Notes under the pieces: model-generated
What the model saw: only the letters and a program-made list of their open reading frames with translations
Databases searched by the model: none
What the model was told of the DNA's origin: nothing
Shown: piece after piece, positions 11,182 to 24,050 of the stretch
How the letters are laid out: the number at the start of each line of letters is the position of its first letter
Position numbering within the stretch: position 1 is the first letter of the stretch
Program-made: the position numbers and the translations under genes
Assembly: GCA_932521025.1 (NCBI GenBank)
Contig: OW051472.1
Location: 7,564,001 to 7,628,000, forward strand
Length of the DNA: 64,000 nt
Direction of reading: 5' to 3'
From: Oscheius onirici
Taxonomy: Eukaryota > Nematoda > Chromadorea > Rhabditida > Rhabditidae

Positions 11182-11658
11182 ATGCCAAACGTGAGCAAGA
11201 AAACAATACAGGAGTTTCAGCTCGTCGTCTTTCTCTTGGTCGTCTCGACTCTCGCAGTCGAGGATCCTCCCCAGAAACTCGTCGAGCTGGGCGAAAAGGT
11301 ACTTTTTGGTCAACTAAACGAAGGCGACTTCGCTCTGGATAATCTCATCTTGAAGAGTCTGGAAGAAAATGCCCTGAGACAGGAAGAGGAGATCAGGAAG
11401 GCCAATCCTCAAGCCAAGGCGGAAGAAAATGAGAGTCTTGGAAAGAATCTGGTCCGTCTGATGAAGCAGGTAGCTGGAGAAGAGCTGCAGGACAAGAAAC
11501 AGAATCCGCAGAAATGGAGCGGTCTTCAGCCCTACGACGAGGATCCAGCGCAGCCTCGGCTCAGAAGATCGTCCGGTGATGACAGTCACTCTGGAGATGA
11601 AAGTGGATCGGGCGATGCCAGCGGACACAGCGGAGCCAATGGCTCAGGATCACTTTGA
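11182..11658 (+). CDS. Secreted acidic protein with Ser/Gly/Asp-rich tail
   Basis: A single-exon ORF of 158 codons from ATG 11182 to TGA 11656-11658. The N-terminus MPNVSKKTIQEFQ is followed by a hydrophobic core LVVFLLVVSTLAV, a plausible signal peptide. The middle (residues about 35-110) is Glu/Lys-rich and probably helical (for example ENALRQEEEIRKA). A dibasic-type site RLRR is followed by a tail made of SGDD/SGDE/SGSG/SGAN repeats. No cysteine lies in the mature part. An upstream in-frame ATG at 11107 would extend the protein but would bury the hydrophobic core, so I prefer 11182. The family is not recognised; the tail resembles proteoglycan attachment or low-complexity matrix sequence. 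Confidence 0.55.
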   Translation: MPNVSKKTIQEFQLVVFLLVVSTLAVEDPPQKLVELGEKVLFGQLNEGDFALDNLILKSLEENALRQEEEIRKANPQAKAEENESLGKNLVRLMKQVAGEELQDKKQNPQKWSGLQPYDEDPAQPRLRRSSGDDSHSGDESGSGDASGHSGANGSGSL

Positions 11659-12392
11659 GAAAGAGCACATGTTATAGAATACACACGTTCATGTATTCTC
11701 TACTTTTTACATGTCTTTGTAGTTTAATTGGTTCACTTGTACAGAAGAGGCAACACTTTTGTTACATCGCATGTTCGTCGTCTGTTTATCGTAGTCGTGG
11801 AAGCTGTCTTTTGCCTTCGAATGGAGTCCATTCTGGCAACCTCTCCATCCATCTGCTTGCTTAAATCCGTGTGACCTTCTCTACCTGGTCTGGTTTGATA
11901 CAGAATGCTTTCTTTCTCCAATCCGCCAGTTTCGTCCTTATTTATACTCTGTCATCTGTTCAGAGAGGAGATCCTTCGTTTCTACCTTTTTGGATACAGT
12001 TTTTATGTAATTTTTTTCTCTCCCTTTCTTCAGAGCCCAACATTGTGCGACATGAACTCGAAGTTGTTTTCTCTTCGTTATAGGAATCTGAAGGGTCGTT
12101 AACAGTGAGGCGACTTTATTGGAAGCTCAAAAAGGCTGGCCCAACTCTGGTTGGAAAAACTATAGAAGAGGAGCTTCTCTCTTATTCCGAGCACGAGCCG
12201 ACTATTATGTGATCATAGTTCTCCTGCGTTATCACTGATCTAAAGCAACTAACCGTATTTATCTAAACCAAATCGGTCTCCACCTCTCCCAAAGTGCACG
12301 TGTACAGCGGGAAAACATTACACCAATAGTACGTGATTGCGTAGTATCCCTCACCCGCATCCATTTTGTTTATTTTGTTCCAATTTATCGTA
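11659..12392. other. Intergenic region upstream of galactokinase
   Basis: About 730 bp between the secreted protein stop and the galactokinase acceptor. The DNA is T-rich. The open frames in it lack splice-supported continuation. It probably holds the 3' UTR of the upstream gene and the promoter or outron of galactokinase. Confidence 0.4.
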
Positions 12393-12412
12393 ATTTTTTG
12401 GCTTTTATACAG
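12393..12412 (+). other. Probable spliced-leader (trans-splice) acceptor of galactokinase
   Basis: A T-rich tract ending in TTTTATACAG lies 7 nt before the galactokinase ATG at 12420. This is the position and shape of nematode trans-splice acceptors. A cis-spliced 5' UTR intron is the alternative. Confidence 0.5.
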
Positions 12413-12419
12413 TTTCTGG

Positions 12420-13986
12420 ATGTCCAGTTTCACGATTGGAGAACAGGTCCTCCAGGAGCAACTTTCTCAGGAGAAGGTCGTTCCTGAAGAGTCGGACGAC
12501 GTCCATCAGATCAAACGGATCCTTCTTGATGAAGCAGTCAAAATTTTCGAAGACATATTTGGGCAGGTAGACAAAAAAGAACTCAAGGCCACAATCGCTC
12601 CAGGACGAGTGAATCTGATAGGAGAACATATTGACTACTGTGATGGCTACGTTCTTCCAATGGTTTGTCTTTTTCTTTCGTTCAATCAGTTATTTTTAGA
12701 ACATTCCCTTGTATACTGTGGTGGTTGGACGCAAAAATTTGGAGCAGAAGAAGTTCCGAGTTCATTCTTCCCATGCAAAGGAGACAGTCACAATAGAGGA
12801 TCTTTCGGCTAATGCAAACAGTTCAAAGGTGAGTTTTTTCCAGTTCCACAAAGTTCTCTTGCAGTACCCCTTCTGGACGAGTTATATCCGCGGTGCTCTG
12901 TTCTTCGCCAACGTTCCCTGTGGCCTAGACTTTGTCGTCCACTCGTCCATCCCTCCGGGAGCCGGATTGAGCAGTTCCGCGGCTCTGGAACTCTCAGTTT
13001 TCAACTTTGTTCAGCAGTTCAAGACCTCCAAAGTGACAAGAGTCGAAGCAGCTCTAGCTTGTCAGAAGGCCGAACACCAGTATGCTCAAGTTCCTTGTGG
13101 AATAATGGACCAGTTTGTCATCTCACTAGGACTGTCGGGACACGCTTTGAGAATTGACTGTCGGTAGGCTATGAGGGTAGGAGAAAATGAATAAAAATAT
13201 ATTAGATCGCTCGAGTTCGAACACGTTCCAATCACGATTGAACACGACGCCGTCTTCTTGATCACAAATTCCGGAGTAAGACATCAGCTGGCGTCGGGCG
13301 AGTACAAAAAGAGGAAACAAAATGTGGACAGTGCCGTTCAGCTGTGGGTATTTGAGAAACAAACACTTCCTGAAAAACTTCTTCTCGCAGCAAAATAAAC
13401 AAAAAGATACTTGCATTTCAGACTCGGAGTTCCATCCTGGCGCGACGTCAATCACGAAATGATTCGAAGTCGTTCAGCTTCGTTCAATTCTCTCGAACAG
13501 CTTGACAACGCCTATCATGTGGTGAGATTCAGTCTTTGACAAAAAAAATTGATTCTTTCAAGGTAGAAGAGATTGAGAGGACGCTCAAGGCTTCAAATGC
13601 TCTTCTGGACAACAATATTGTTCTTTTTGGGAAACTTATGACCGACAGCCACGTCTCCTTGAGGTTTTCGAATCGAAATTTGCCGAAAAATTGCTTTAGG
13701 GATAAGTATAAGGTCTCTTGCAAGGAATTGGATCAGCTTGTGGATCTGGCTTTGGAATTCAATGGTGTCCATGGCTCGCGGATGACTGGCGGTGGTTTTG
13801 GCGGCTGTACAGTAACTCTGGTCAAACGGGATCTGGTCGAAGGGCTCAAGGAACATTTGACGGTAAAAAGCGCAAAGATTGCAACTAATTCAGTTTTAGA
13901 CTAATTATACGGGAGGAACGCCGAGCTTTTTCATCTGTGAGCCTGTCGGCGGAGTGTCTAATCAGGATATTTGTGCCTTACTTTGA
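12420..13986 (+). CDS. GALK1: Galactokinase
   Basis: GHMP kinase that phosphorylates galactose to galactose-1-phosphate, the entry step of the cytosolic Leloir pathway. Eight exons: 12420-12662, 12700-12828, 12865-13163, 13206-13343, 13422-13521, 13563-13663, 13700-13862, 13900-13986. All joins keep frame, and introns are 36-78 nt. All family motifs are present: the galactokinase signature [20 protein letters not shown], the ATP-binding motif [13 protein letters not shown], the catalytic-Asp region [34 protein letters not shown], and motif 3 [13 protein letters not shown] near the C-terminus. The length of about 420 residues is close to GALK1 plus an N-terminal extension. GCGIMDQ spacing and the [10 protein letters not shown] context favour GALK1 over the N-acetylgalactosamine kinase paralogue. 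The start is placed just after a trans-splice-like acceptor. Confidence 0.97.
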
Positions 13987-14288
13987 AGCCTTGTGTACAT
14001 TTGAAGATTTTATGTGCTAAAAATTGAGTAAAAGGGGGAGAAAAAGTGTTAAAACCCAGACAAAGGCGAGAATTTGTGTGATGCGGAATATAGGTCATTT
14101 TGTCACCGTATATGCGAAAGATAGATTTTTTTTCTATAGGGGGCAGGGCGACTAGATATAGACATAAAACGTGTGAAAGGACTGTTAATAAAGGGGGAAG
14201 ATAGAAGAAAGTTTAAACGGACTGATATAAGTAACCCAGAAATGCGTATTCTTCTGACGAGAAGGAACATGGAGCAAGGCGAAGACAT

Positions 14289-15341
14289 CTACCATCTCTT
14301 TTTGTAATCGTCGACTGAGACGCCGCCAGGACCGTATGCAATGACTAGGAGGAGACCTGAAACAATCTTGGTTAAATCTAGAAGGCTAAAAGAACAAACC
14401 TCCAATGACAGACATGGTCTGGTAGAAGTCGTATTTCATGAAATCGCGGTAGAATCTATCGGCCGGGACGTTCCACCTGGAATAAAGCCCATCATAAAGC
14501 TCAAGGACAGAAAATCAATGTTTCCATGGAGATGCAAAAGAAACTCACCATGCATTGAGCCAGAGATTAAGACAGAAGAGCCAAGCGACAAGTGCCATAG
14601 CTGATAGTTTCGTTTTGAATCCGACGGAGACGAGTGTGATAAGCGCGAATCCGACAACGACCTCGAGAATCTTCATGAACTCCATGTCAAAGTGCATCAG
14701 CGAGAGGAACATGAAGATGAGAAGAACGCGACCGGCCAGCAGCATGTACGATTTCGGCTTATTCGAATCTCCCATTGTGGGAACACCGGCAAAGAGTGAG
14801 GCCTTCTCTTCTTGTGTTTCGGCCAGAAGGAGAACGAGGCCACCTCCGACGGCAATATTTCTCAAACACAAAACTCATAAAGAACAAATGTAAAAAGTTA
14901 CCTGGCAAGGAATTTCAAGTCCCAGAGTATGTGATAGGCGACAGTTTGGAGGAAGACGATCGAGGCGAGGATTGCACAGGCGATTGTGACCTTTTTTCTC
15001 AGCATAATCATGGCACATGGGATAAATTGGCCGAAAAAGTTGTAGACGACAAACATCGTGGCTAGGAACCAGCCACATGACCACGATTCCTAAAAATTTG
15101 TTTATGAGATGTGAAAAAATGTATCTAATCCCAAAACAAACAAAATTTCACTCACCTGCATAAACTGCCGCTGATCATCCCACTGGAAGTACATTCGGAC
15201 CCCATCTTCTATAAATGTCGAAACGAGGCAGAGGCGAGCTATGTGGGGTAGGTAATGTCTTGTCCGCCTCAATACATCGTCGGCCCAGTCCTCTGCTTGA
15301 GAAAGTAGTTCTCGCTGCTGTCCGGTACGGAACTGTTCCAT
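14289..15341 (-). CDS. SURF4: SURF4/Erv29-type ER cargo receptor
   Basis: Multi-pass ER membrane protein that loads secretory cargo into COPII vesicles. Five exons on the minus strand: 15341-15156, 15090-14902, 14860-14549, 14476-14400, 14356-14289. The protein begins [15 protein letters not shown] and contains the family landmarks [45 protein letters not shown], the FAGVPTM loop, [52 protein letters not shown] and [11 protein letters not shown]. It ends KKRW, a dilysine-like ER retrieval signal as in SURF4 (KKKEW). The length of about 275 residues matches the family. The gene is divergent from polyubiquitin. In Caenorhabditis this orthologue is called sft-4. Confidence 0.97.
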
Positions 15342-17783
<2,442 letters not shown>

Positions 17784-17840
17784 AGTGATTGGTCTTGCTT
17801 TTCTTACTCTGTATATTTAGCCAGCCATTTATGTTCGCGA

Positions 17841-17846
17841 AATAAA
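17841..17846 (+). terminator. Poly(A) signal AATAAA of polyubiquitin
   Basis: AATAAA lies 58 nt after the polyubiquitin stop codon and is followed by a T-rich stretch, as expected for 3' end formation. Confidence 0.75.
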
Positions 17847-18065
17847 TGTGCGGTTTCAATCAGTTTATTTTCGTTATTAGGTTTACGACGTGGAAGTCGG
17901 CATTATCTGACGTTGCTTTTCAAAAGCACTTATCCAAAAGATCGTAAAATGAGCAAACTATTGAGATGGCGTAGCAACTCTCCTGCATTGTCTACCCGTA
18001 TGAGCAGTTTCCCGGTCTTCTCTCGACGCGTAGCCTGAAGTTCTAGTAATTTATCGCGATCAGAT

Positions 18066-19901
18066 CTATTTCAGCTTACAACAGCTACTCGAAATTGGTA
18101 GAAACACGCTTTGTTTGTATTCTTGAACAGTGAGTATCCATATAACTGGATCCAAAAGCCTGGAGAGACTGAAGAGAAGTGGAAATACAATCGGAGTGTA
18201 CCGTGCCACGTTTGAATTTGAGGAAAATACAGAAAGTAGAAGTTGTGGAATTGAAACAACTGCCATAGGGTTCACCGTCTTTAAACATCGAGTTTCTCAT
18301 AACAAACTGCTCTTACCTGTAGAATCAACGCTACAAAAATCTGCTTATTGATCTTCGCGTCCGAACTTGAAAACCCTCTTTTCAGATCTTTTATCCTCGT
18401 CGAGATTCCTCTTCCGTAAACGATCGACGCTGCCAGAAAGATGAGAACAATGACAGAATACTGTCCAATAGCGAGCATGCCAGACCAGTGCTAAACAGAG
18501 GTTAGATGACCGACTATTTGACTCACATCCAGACGAAATACAACGTAATTCGCTTGGTTCTGGTCCAAGAAGTAGAGGTTACCATCCAGCAGTTTGTCTC
18601 TGGTAGTCTGAAAGATCATGTTGGGTTAGAAACTAACTTGTCTCACGTCTTTCATCTTCCCGGACAATAGTACAACTGCAAGACCTGGTACCATTCCGAG
18701 ACAACAAAAGGCCATTCCCAGTGCCGTTTTGAACTTGACCGAGTGGCGTATCCGCACAGCACAATATTGTCTATAAACAATTCATTCAGCTTCGTCAGTG
18801 GTCGCCAAGATCACCTGTCCGGGGCGACCTTTTCAAAAATGAAACTATTCTTGTTGACTTACTTGCACAGAACGACATATCTCCAAGCGAAGAGGACGAC
18901 AATCGTAGCGAACCAGAGCTGGGAGAGAGTCATGAATAAGACTGGCCCCAGAACTGTGCCACTGAGAAGACCGCCGGAAGGAAAGATGATAATCGACATG
19001 TCGAGGAGGATTTGAACCTGCAAAGCACGGGCTTTGCGATGTAGACAGTTTGAGCAAGATTTCACTTTGACCAAAGTCTTTTCAAGCTTTTCGATGTCCT
19101 GTAAAGTTGTAAAGCGTCAAATACTACAATTTGTTGAACATCAAAAAGATGGTGTGACCCGAAGTTTAGGCCCGTCTTTTCTATGTCGCCGTTTCAGGTT
19201 AGATCTTCATTACCTAACAATCAACTCTTAATCATTCTGCTGCCTGTTTTAGCTCGCAATTCAGAGCATGTGATATTTGCTTTTCACACTCCCTGACAAA
19301 TGTGACCTGCTATTTCAAGATTTACTAGACATGCTCACTTCCTCTTTCCTGATATGATTATGAACGAAGAGATCGCTTCTATGACTGTTCCATTTCAGTT
19401 ATTCAGTTCGAAAACACCTGCACCGCAGTCATAGACGATTTGAGAAAAGCGGGAAAAACTCATTCTGGAAAGAACTTGTGAAAGAAGGGAAAGTTTTGAA
19501 TTTTTTAAAACTGGTGAAAGACTCACCGGAACGCTAAGAAAGACCACCAGACAGAGCAGGACATTCAGACAGGCGTATGCTGCCAGAACCCATTTGTAGC
19601 GTCCGATATGCTGATGCGAGTACTGTAAGACGATGAAGACCATGAAGAGGTTGGAGAGCATAGACATTCCGGAGATGTATTGTGCCAGAAGACTCCAAGA
19701 GACCATGTTGCGAGAACGGACAAAATGGGGGTAATGAACGATGGAGCAGGTGTTGGCCCCGAGAAATATATCGACGGCAGCGTTATTTTGATTCTCTCGA
19801 GAGCGGTACCCATGGTATTTGGAAAGGGCGACTGGATGAGTGGATTCGAAAAAAACTGCAGTCAAAGAGAATACTTCCGTTTGAAGTTTGGCGTTAGTCA
19901 T
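18066..19901 (-). CDS. Serpentine chemoreceptor-like 7TM protein (str-like)
   Basis: Starts at ATG 19899-19901. Exons in order encode a Cys-containing N-terminus, TM1 (WSLLAQYISGMSMLSNLFMV), the family-like HIGRYKWVLAAYACLNVLLC (TM2), a short exon MSFSRFSQIVYDCGA, TM3 (GPVLFMTLSQLWFATIVV), then VKFKTALGMAFCCLG with TM4, a loop with NQANYVVF, TM5 (YSVIVLIFLAASIVYG), and a last exon with TM6 and TM7 (LLDPVIWILTVQEY) ending at 18066. The IGxYK motif after TM1 and the DPxxxxxxVxxY end of TM7 resemble the nematode Str/Srd chemoreceptor superfamily. These receptors usually sit in sensory cilia. Intron joins such as ILQ-TVNP are in phase. Exact subfamily and ligand are unknown. Confidence 0.78.
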
Positions 19902-20086
19902 GAAGTTGAGGAAAATGTTCTCTCAAACACTTTTCAGAACCAAACACCCATTTCGCAACATTCCTGTTAGATAAACGCTTGGTGACATTTCAGTCTACCC
20001 CGCATATTTACCCAGATCTCTTCTTCCATTACCGGAAGTCTTCTAGTGCCTCGTCTCGAGCGTCTAGAGATCTTTTCTCCATTCAC

Positions 20087-21733
20087 ATGCTCTTTTTTCT
20101 GGTCGCAATCACGTCAGTCCTGGCTCAGTATGAAAACGGTAGCCGTTACTATCATTACCCCGAAAAACATGTTCAGAAACTGTTGGAGAGTACATCAACA
20201 AACAGACGGCCTTGGCCGATTTCCTCTTGAAAGAGTACAGACCAGAACTTCCGCCAATATATCTTCGAAGTAAATGTTATACCGTAACCCAAAACCAAAA
20301 AATTAGGTAGATACGATAATGTATCCGAATCACACATCAATACCGTCACGATGGTGTTTTCTTACGGAAAAGTACTGGAATTGGTGAATCAGAATCTCAT
20401 TCAAAGGGAAATTTGTTCAGAACGAGCCGGAACAATACATCAGTCTAATAATCGGAAGCTATATTGGATGGACTGACTTTCGGCTTCAGTGGGATCCGGG
20501 GAACTGGTCGGAAATTGAAGTACTCCAGCTGAGCAGAATGAGTCTTTGGGTACCGGACTTTATGCCGGTCGACTTGTGAGTTCAAGGAACTTCAGGGAAC
20601 GAAGAAAATCTAAAAATTCACCTAACTTTCAAGTTGCAAATTCTATGATTCCAAGTCCTTAGAAGCTCACAAATTCACGTCATTTCAGGATCGACTACGA
20701 CGAGTTCGGACTAAGTGCCGTCCAGAATGTCATCGTCGCCAGTAACGGGTCTTGCACACTCGCCATCTCGGCAGTTATTAAACTGCTTTGTCCGCTCAAT
20801 GTGACCCTTTTCAGTACTTTTAAAAGAGCTGTATTCAGATCAAAGAATTCCCCTTCGACCGACAGAAATGTAACGTCAAAATAGGCTCTGTCAACTATCT
20901 TACCTCAGAAATCCAGATCACTGCGTCTCTGGGTAGTACTATGGATGTTACCCAACTTGTATCCTCTATAACATAAAAATTACTGGTAAACTTTAGGGAA
21001 ATGGTGCGTGGAAATCGGAAAACATCTATATGTTCTACGAAACATCGAAGAATCCTATCACTGGATGGGAGTATCCCAGAGTTGGTTCAGTCTCTATCAA
21101 AATCTCTCTGTCTCTCTTTAGGTGGCCTTCTATATGACAATGAAGAGAAGTTCCATCTATTACGTCGTGTTGATCATTCTCCCTTCTTTGATTCTTACAA
21201 CTTTGACAATTTTGGCCATGTTCTGGACTGAAGTCAACGAGCACTCGTACATCAGAAAAGTCAGTATGGGGTCCTACAACTATTCTAGACATCACAAAGC
21301 TTGACAACTGAGGTTGTTTTTACAAAAGAAATCATTTTTTTCAGCTGAGCCTCGGTTTCTCGGCTTTCCTTTCCCAGACAATGCTCCTCCAGATTACTAC
21401 CCAGAACATGCCCAAAACTAGTCATCTTCCAGCTCTCTGTAAGTCGTTCTTCTCCCAAACAAGACAAATAACTTTTAGCCATCTTCATTCTGTGGAATCT
21501 CATCGTCCTCACTTCCAGCATCATTGCCGTCCTCCTCACGGCCAAATATCTCCGTTACCGGAATCTGAAACCACACAAGGAAACTACGTTTGTCGCTATC
21601 TGAATGAACTGAAATCTGTTACAGAAATCGATGGAGACTACTGTGGAGAAAATGTCTAGAGCGATCTCATTCCATCTACAAGATGTTCTTTCTTCTGGCT
21701 GTAGCGATCAACCTGGCGTACTTACTGATTTGA
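20087..21733 (+). CDS. Cys-loop ligand-gated ion channel subunit
   Basis: Pentameric receptor subunit of the nicotinic/GABA superfamily at the cell surface. The signal peptide MLFFLVAITSVLA is followed by exons giving EYRPELPPIYLR, a strand with NTVTMVF, WTDFRLQWDP, SLWVPDF, and the cys-loop CPLN-IKEFPFDRQKC, which has exactly 13 residues between the cysteines once a 38-nt intron (GTGACC...TTCAG) is removed. TM1 is SIYYVVLIILPSLILTTLTI; TM2 is KLSLGFSAFLSQTMLLQITT, followed by NMPKTSHLPAL; TM3 is FILWNLIVLTSSIIAVLLTA; TM4 is YKMFFLLAVAINLAYLLI just before TGA 21731-21733. TM2 lacks the PAR motif of many anion channels, so a cation channel is more likely, but selectivity is uncertain. The long TM3-TM4 loop of typical subunits is very short here. 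Shares a 185-bp spacer with the divergent chemoreceptor. Confidence 0.9.
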
Positions 21734-21738
21734 ATAAA
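21733..21738 (+). terminator. Poly(A) signal overlapping the channel stop codon
   Basis: The A of the TGA stop is also the first A of AATAAA (21733-21738), so the 3' UTR of the channel gene would be only tens of bases long. No other AATAAA was noticed immediately downstream on this strand. Confidence 0.5.
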
Positions 21739-21941
21739 TGTCAGTCCTTGCTTTCTCTGCCCAATTTAGTTTGGTACCGAGTTTTTTTCCAATCCGGCTG
21801 TTTTCTCCTTCCTCGTACTCTCTCGTGAGGGCGACGGCAAGCATTGTCGTTTACGAAAGGCCCGTTCAGTTAATGATCTAATGAATGGCAAGACATGAAA
21901 AATTGTTTTATTTCAGTCGCAACCCGTAAAATATCGATCAA

Positions 21942-22560
21942 CTAGAAAGCAATCTGAAGCTCCTTGTTTGTTTCAGAATCGAATAGCTCCTTCATTTTAT
22001 TCTGTTAGCTCATTTTAAATTTCGAAAAAATATCCTATACCTTGATCGACTTTTGTAGCTCCTTTAAACTGCTGCCATCCTGCTGAGAAAGACCAAAAGA
22101 AGCGAGAACTTGTTCAACCTGAAATGTATAAAAGTTCAGAGCGGAAACAAAGATACATTCTCTCTCCTCCCTTCTAAATCCTTCTTCAAAAAGTTCTCAT
22201 TGACTAGGAGGGATAGAAGCGTATCCAGTGCCTGCCTAGAGCCAACCGGAAGTGACTGTCTCTCCTCATTTACAAAAATCATCAATTGAACAGCTGGAGT
22301 CGTGAAAGAAGTGATATTCTGAACCGAAGCAGCTTGCTTTTCAAAGAATTCTTCGGCTCCTATTGGATCTTTCCAACTCTCCAAGAGAACCTCGTTGGTC
22401 TAGGCAAAAATTCAGCTGAATTGCTCACATGACCAACCTGTTTGGTCAGTTCGACATTGGTCGTATTCTCAGAGTCGGAACAGAATACCCAGTCCACTTG
22501 ACAGAGATTAGCGGAAGTTCCGAAAACGAAGAGAAAAAAAACTAGGAGATACGCCAGTGC
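21942..22560 (-). CDS. Small secreted helical protein, start codon not located
   Basis: A four-exon minus-strand gene. The first exon reads LAYLLVFFLFVFGTSA, a clear signal-peptide core, followed by NLCQVDWVFCSDSENTTN (two Cys, one NTT sequon). Joins K-Q/T-N, E-N/V-E and I-K/N-K are in phase with introns of about 36-39 nt. The mature part of about 140 residues is rich in Glu, Lys, Gln and Leu and probably all-helical (for example SRQALDTLLSLLVN). It ends LQIAF-TAG, and AATAAA follows about 30 nt downstream (21912-21907). The open frame continues upstream of 22560 without an ATG, so a short 5' exon or a trans-spliced start must lie further up. The family is not recognised. Confidence 0.6.
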
Positions 22561-23214
22561 GGGTGAGGAGGTGCGCGTGCGAACTGTTTGTGTCCTCTCG
22601 ATCGATGATTTTATTGTGTGAAGGACACATCCGGATGCGCAGAGAGATCAAAGAGAGAGGGGGCACTTAACGTTCAGTCTAGACTGTCTGGTAAATATCA
22701 GACTGTCAAGAGAATCAAACATGTTGTTATTCTCAGCTAGTCCAAGCTTTTCTTTGTGAGCCTTTTTCAATCGGCAGAATGGAAGAAATCTCCAATCTGA
22801 AGGAGAAGAAGAAGAGAAAGAAACTGGCGCCTAGAAAGTCTTCTGGACATCGGTCAATAAAGTTCCGGTTACAGAATGGTGTTTTTTAGAATCTGAAGTC
22901 CCTCGAGGAAGGTACAATTGAAAATGAACTATTTTTAGTTATGAGAATGACAAAATCTGTAATCGTACTCCGTCCTCTTCCAAAAGACAAACACTTGTAT
23001 CCTTCTTACTAGAAGGAAGACGAAATTTTTGGAATTGTTGATGTTTTGTAACTAGTAGAAGATTAGATCAAGAACGATAACTTTGCAGAACATTAGAAAG
23101 GTCGAAATTTTTGTCTTACCTCGAAACCTGTGTATTCTCGTTCTGCAAACTAGTTTAAAATACAAAACAAGCTCTTACTGTAACATTTTTATTCGGACAT
23201 ATTCTTGAGGAGAT

Positions 23215-24050
23215 CTACTGAGCCTCCATATCCTCGGATTTCTTCTTCAGCTCCTCCTTGATCTCTTCTTTCTCCCTCTGCGTGGCAAGAAGAGTCTTGC
23301 TGAGGGTGCTGACGACTTCGAGCAGTGCCTCTTCTCTCTTCGTGGCTCCCTCGAGCTGCTCGGCCAGCTCCTTCTTCTTCTCGTCCTCGACCAGATCGAA
23401 CTTCTCCTTTTGACTGGCCAGATTCTTCGTCTTCTTCTCGACTAGGGTGTGTTGGCGGACGCTGCTGTCACTCATCCAGAACCAGACAGAACCGCCCTCC
23501 ACGACGTACGCCATGACGTTCTCCTGGAAGTACAGTCGTAGAGACAGGAAGACAAAGGGAGATAGAGAGAAAGACAACGTACCTTCAAAAAGTCCAGGCC
23601 AAAGGAGACCTCGTGCTCCTTTCCTCCGCCAATGGGGATCAACGGAGTCTTGAAGTTGCTCTTGAGCCAGAAAAGCTCATTCTTCGGGAAACCCCGTCCG
23701 ACGTGGCTGTGTGACTGGAGCGGAGAGTAGAGCAGAATAGTAGACGATTCGAACGGCTTTGTGAAAACCTCGCCATCGAAAGGACTCGTCGACTCGCTGG
23801 ACAGTCCTGCCTTCAGGATGGTCAAGGCGAGAGTGGAGCCATCAGAAAACTTCTTGGCCAGGACGTCTTGGTCAGCTACCGGTACTCCTTTGAAGTCGAG
23901 ATGAACTTCCGAGTCGACTCCCAGTCTCTTCTCCTTCTTGATGAGCATCTTGACGATTCCGCCAGTGAAGGTATCCTTGTCCCTCGAAGAAAGGAGCTGG
24001 AAGGTGGCCCTGGTAGCGTTGACGTCTTCGAACAAGTGGATGGCGAACAT
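23215..24050 (-). CDS. Hypothetical protein with N-terminal beta-rich domain and C-terminal coiled coil
   Basis: Two exons, 24050-23583 and 23523-23215, join in phase 0 through a 59-nt intron to give 258 codons. The start ATG (MFAIHLFEDVNATRATF) follows a TTTGTCCTGAAACTTCAG-type acceptor. There is no signal peptide. Residues 1 to about 180 look like a soluble mixed alpha/beta or beta-sandwich domain (HLDFKGVPV, FSDGSTLALTILKAG, GGKEHEVSFGLDFLK, GGSVWFWMSD). Residues from about 185 to the end are Lys/Glu/Leu-rich with heptads (LAEQLEGATKREEALLEVVS), a probable coiled coil and oligomerisation segment. The C-terminus MEAQ precedes TAG. I do not recognise a family. Confidence 0.7.

Noticed and set aside
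19005-19030. B-box-like GGTTCAAATCC on the minus strand suggesting a tRNA
   Set aside because: It is coding sequence of the chemoreceptor at an acceptor site, and no A box or cloverleaf is present.
22779-22892. Lys-rich short frame MEEISNLKEKKKRKK on the plus strand
   Set aside because: Only about 37 codons, low complexity, and the following splice possibilities are too short to be introns.
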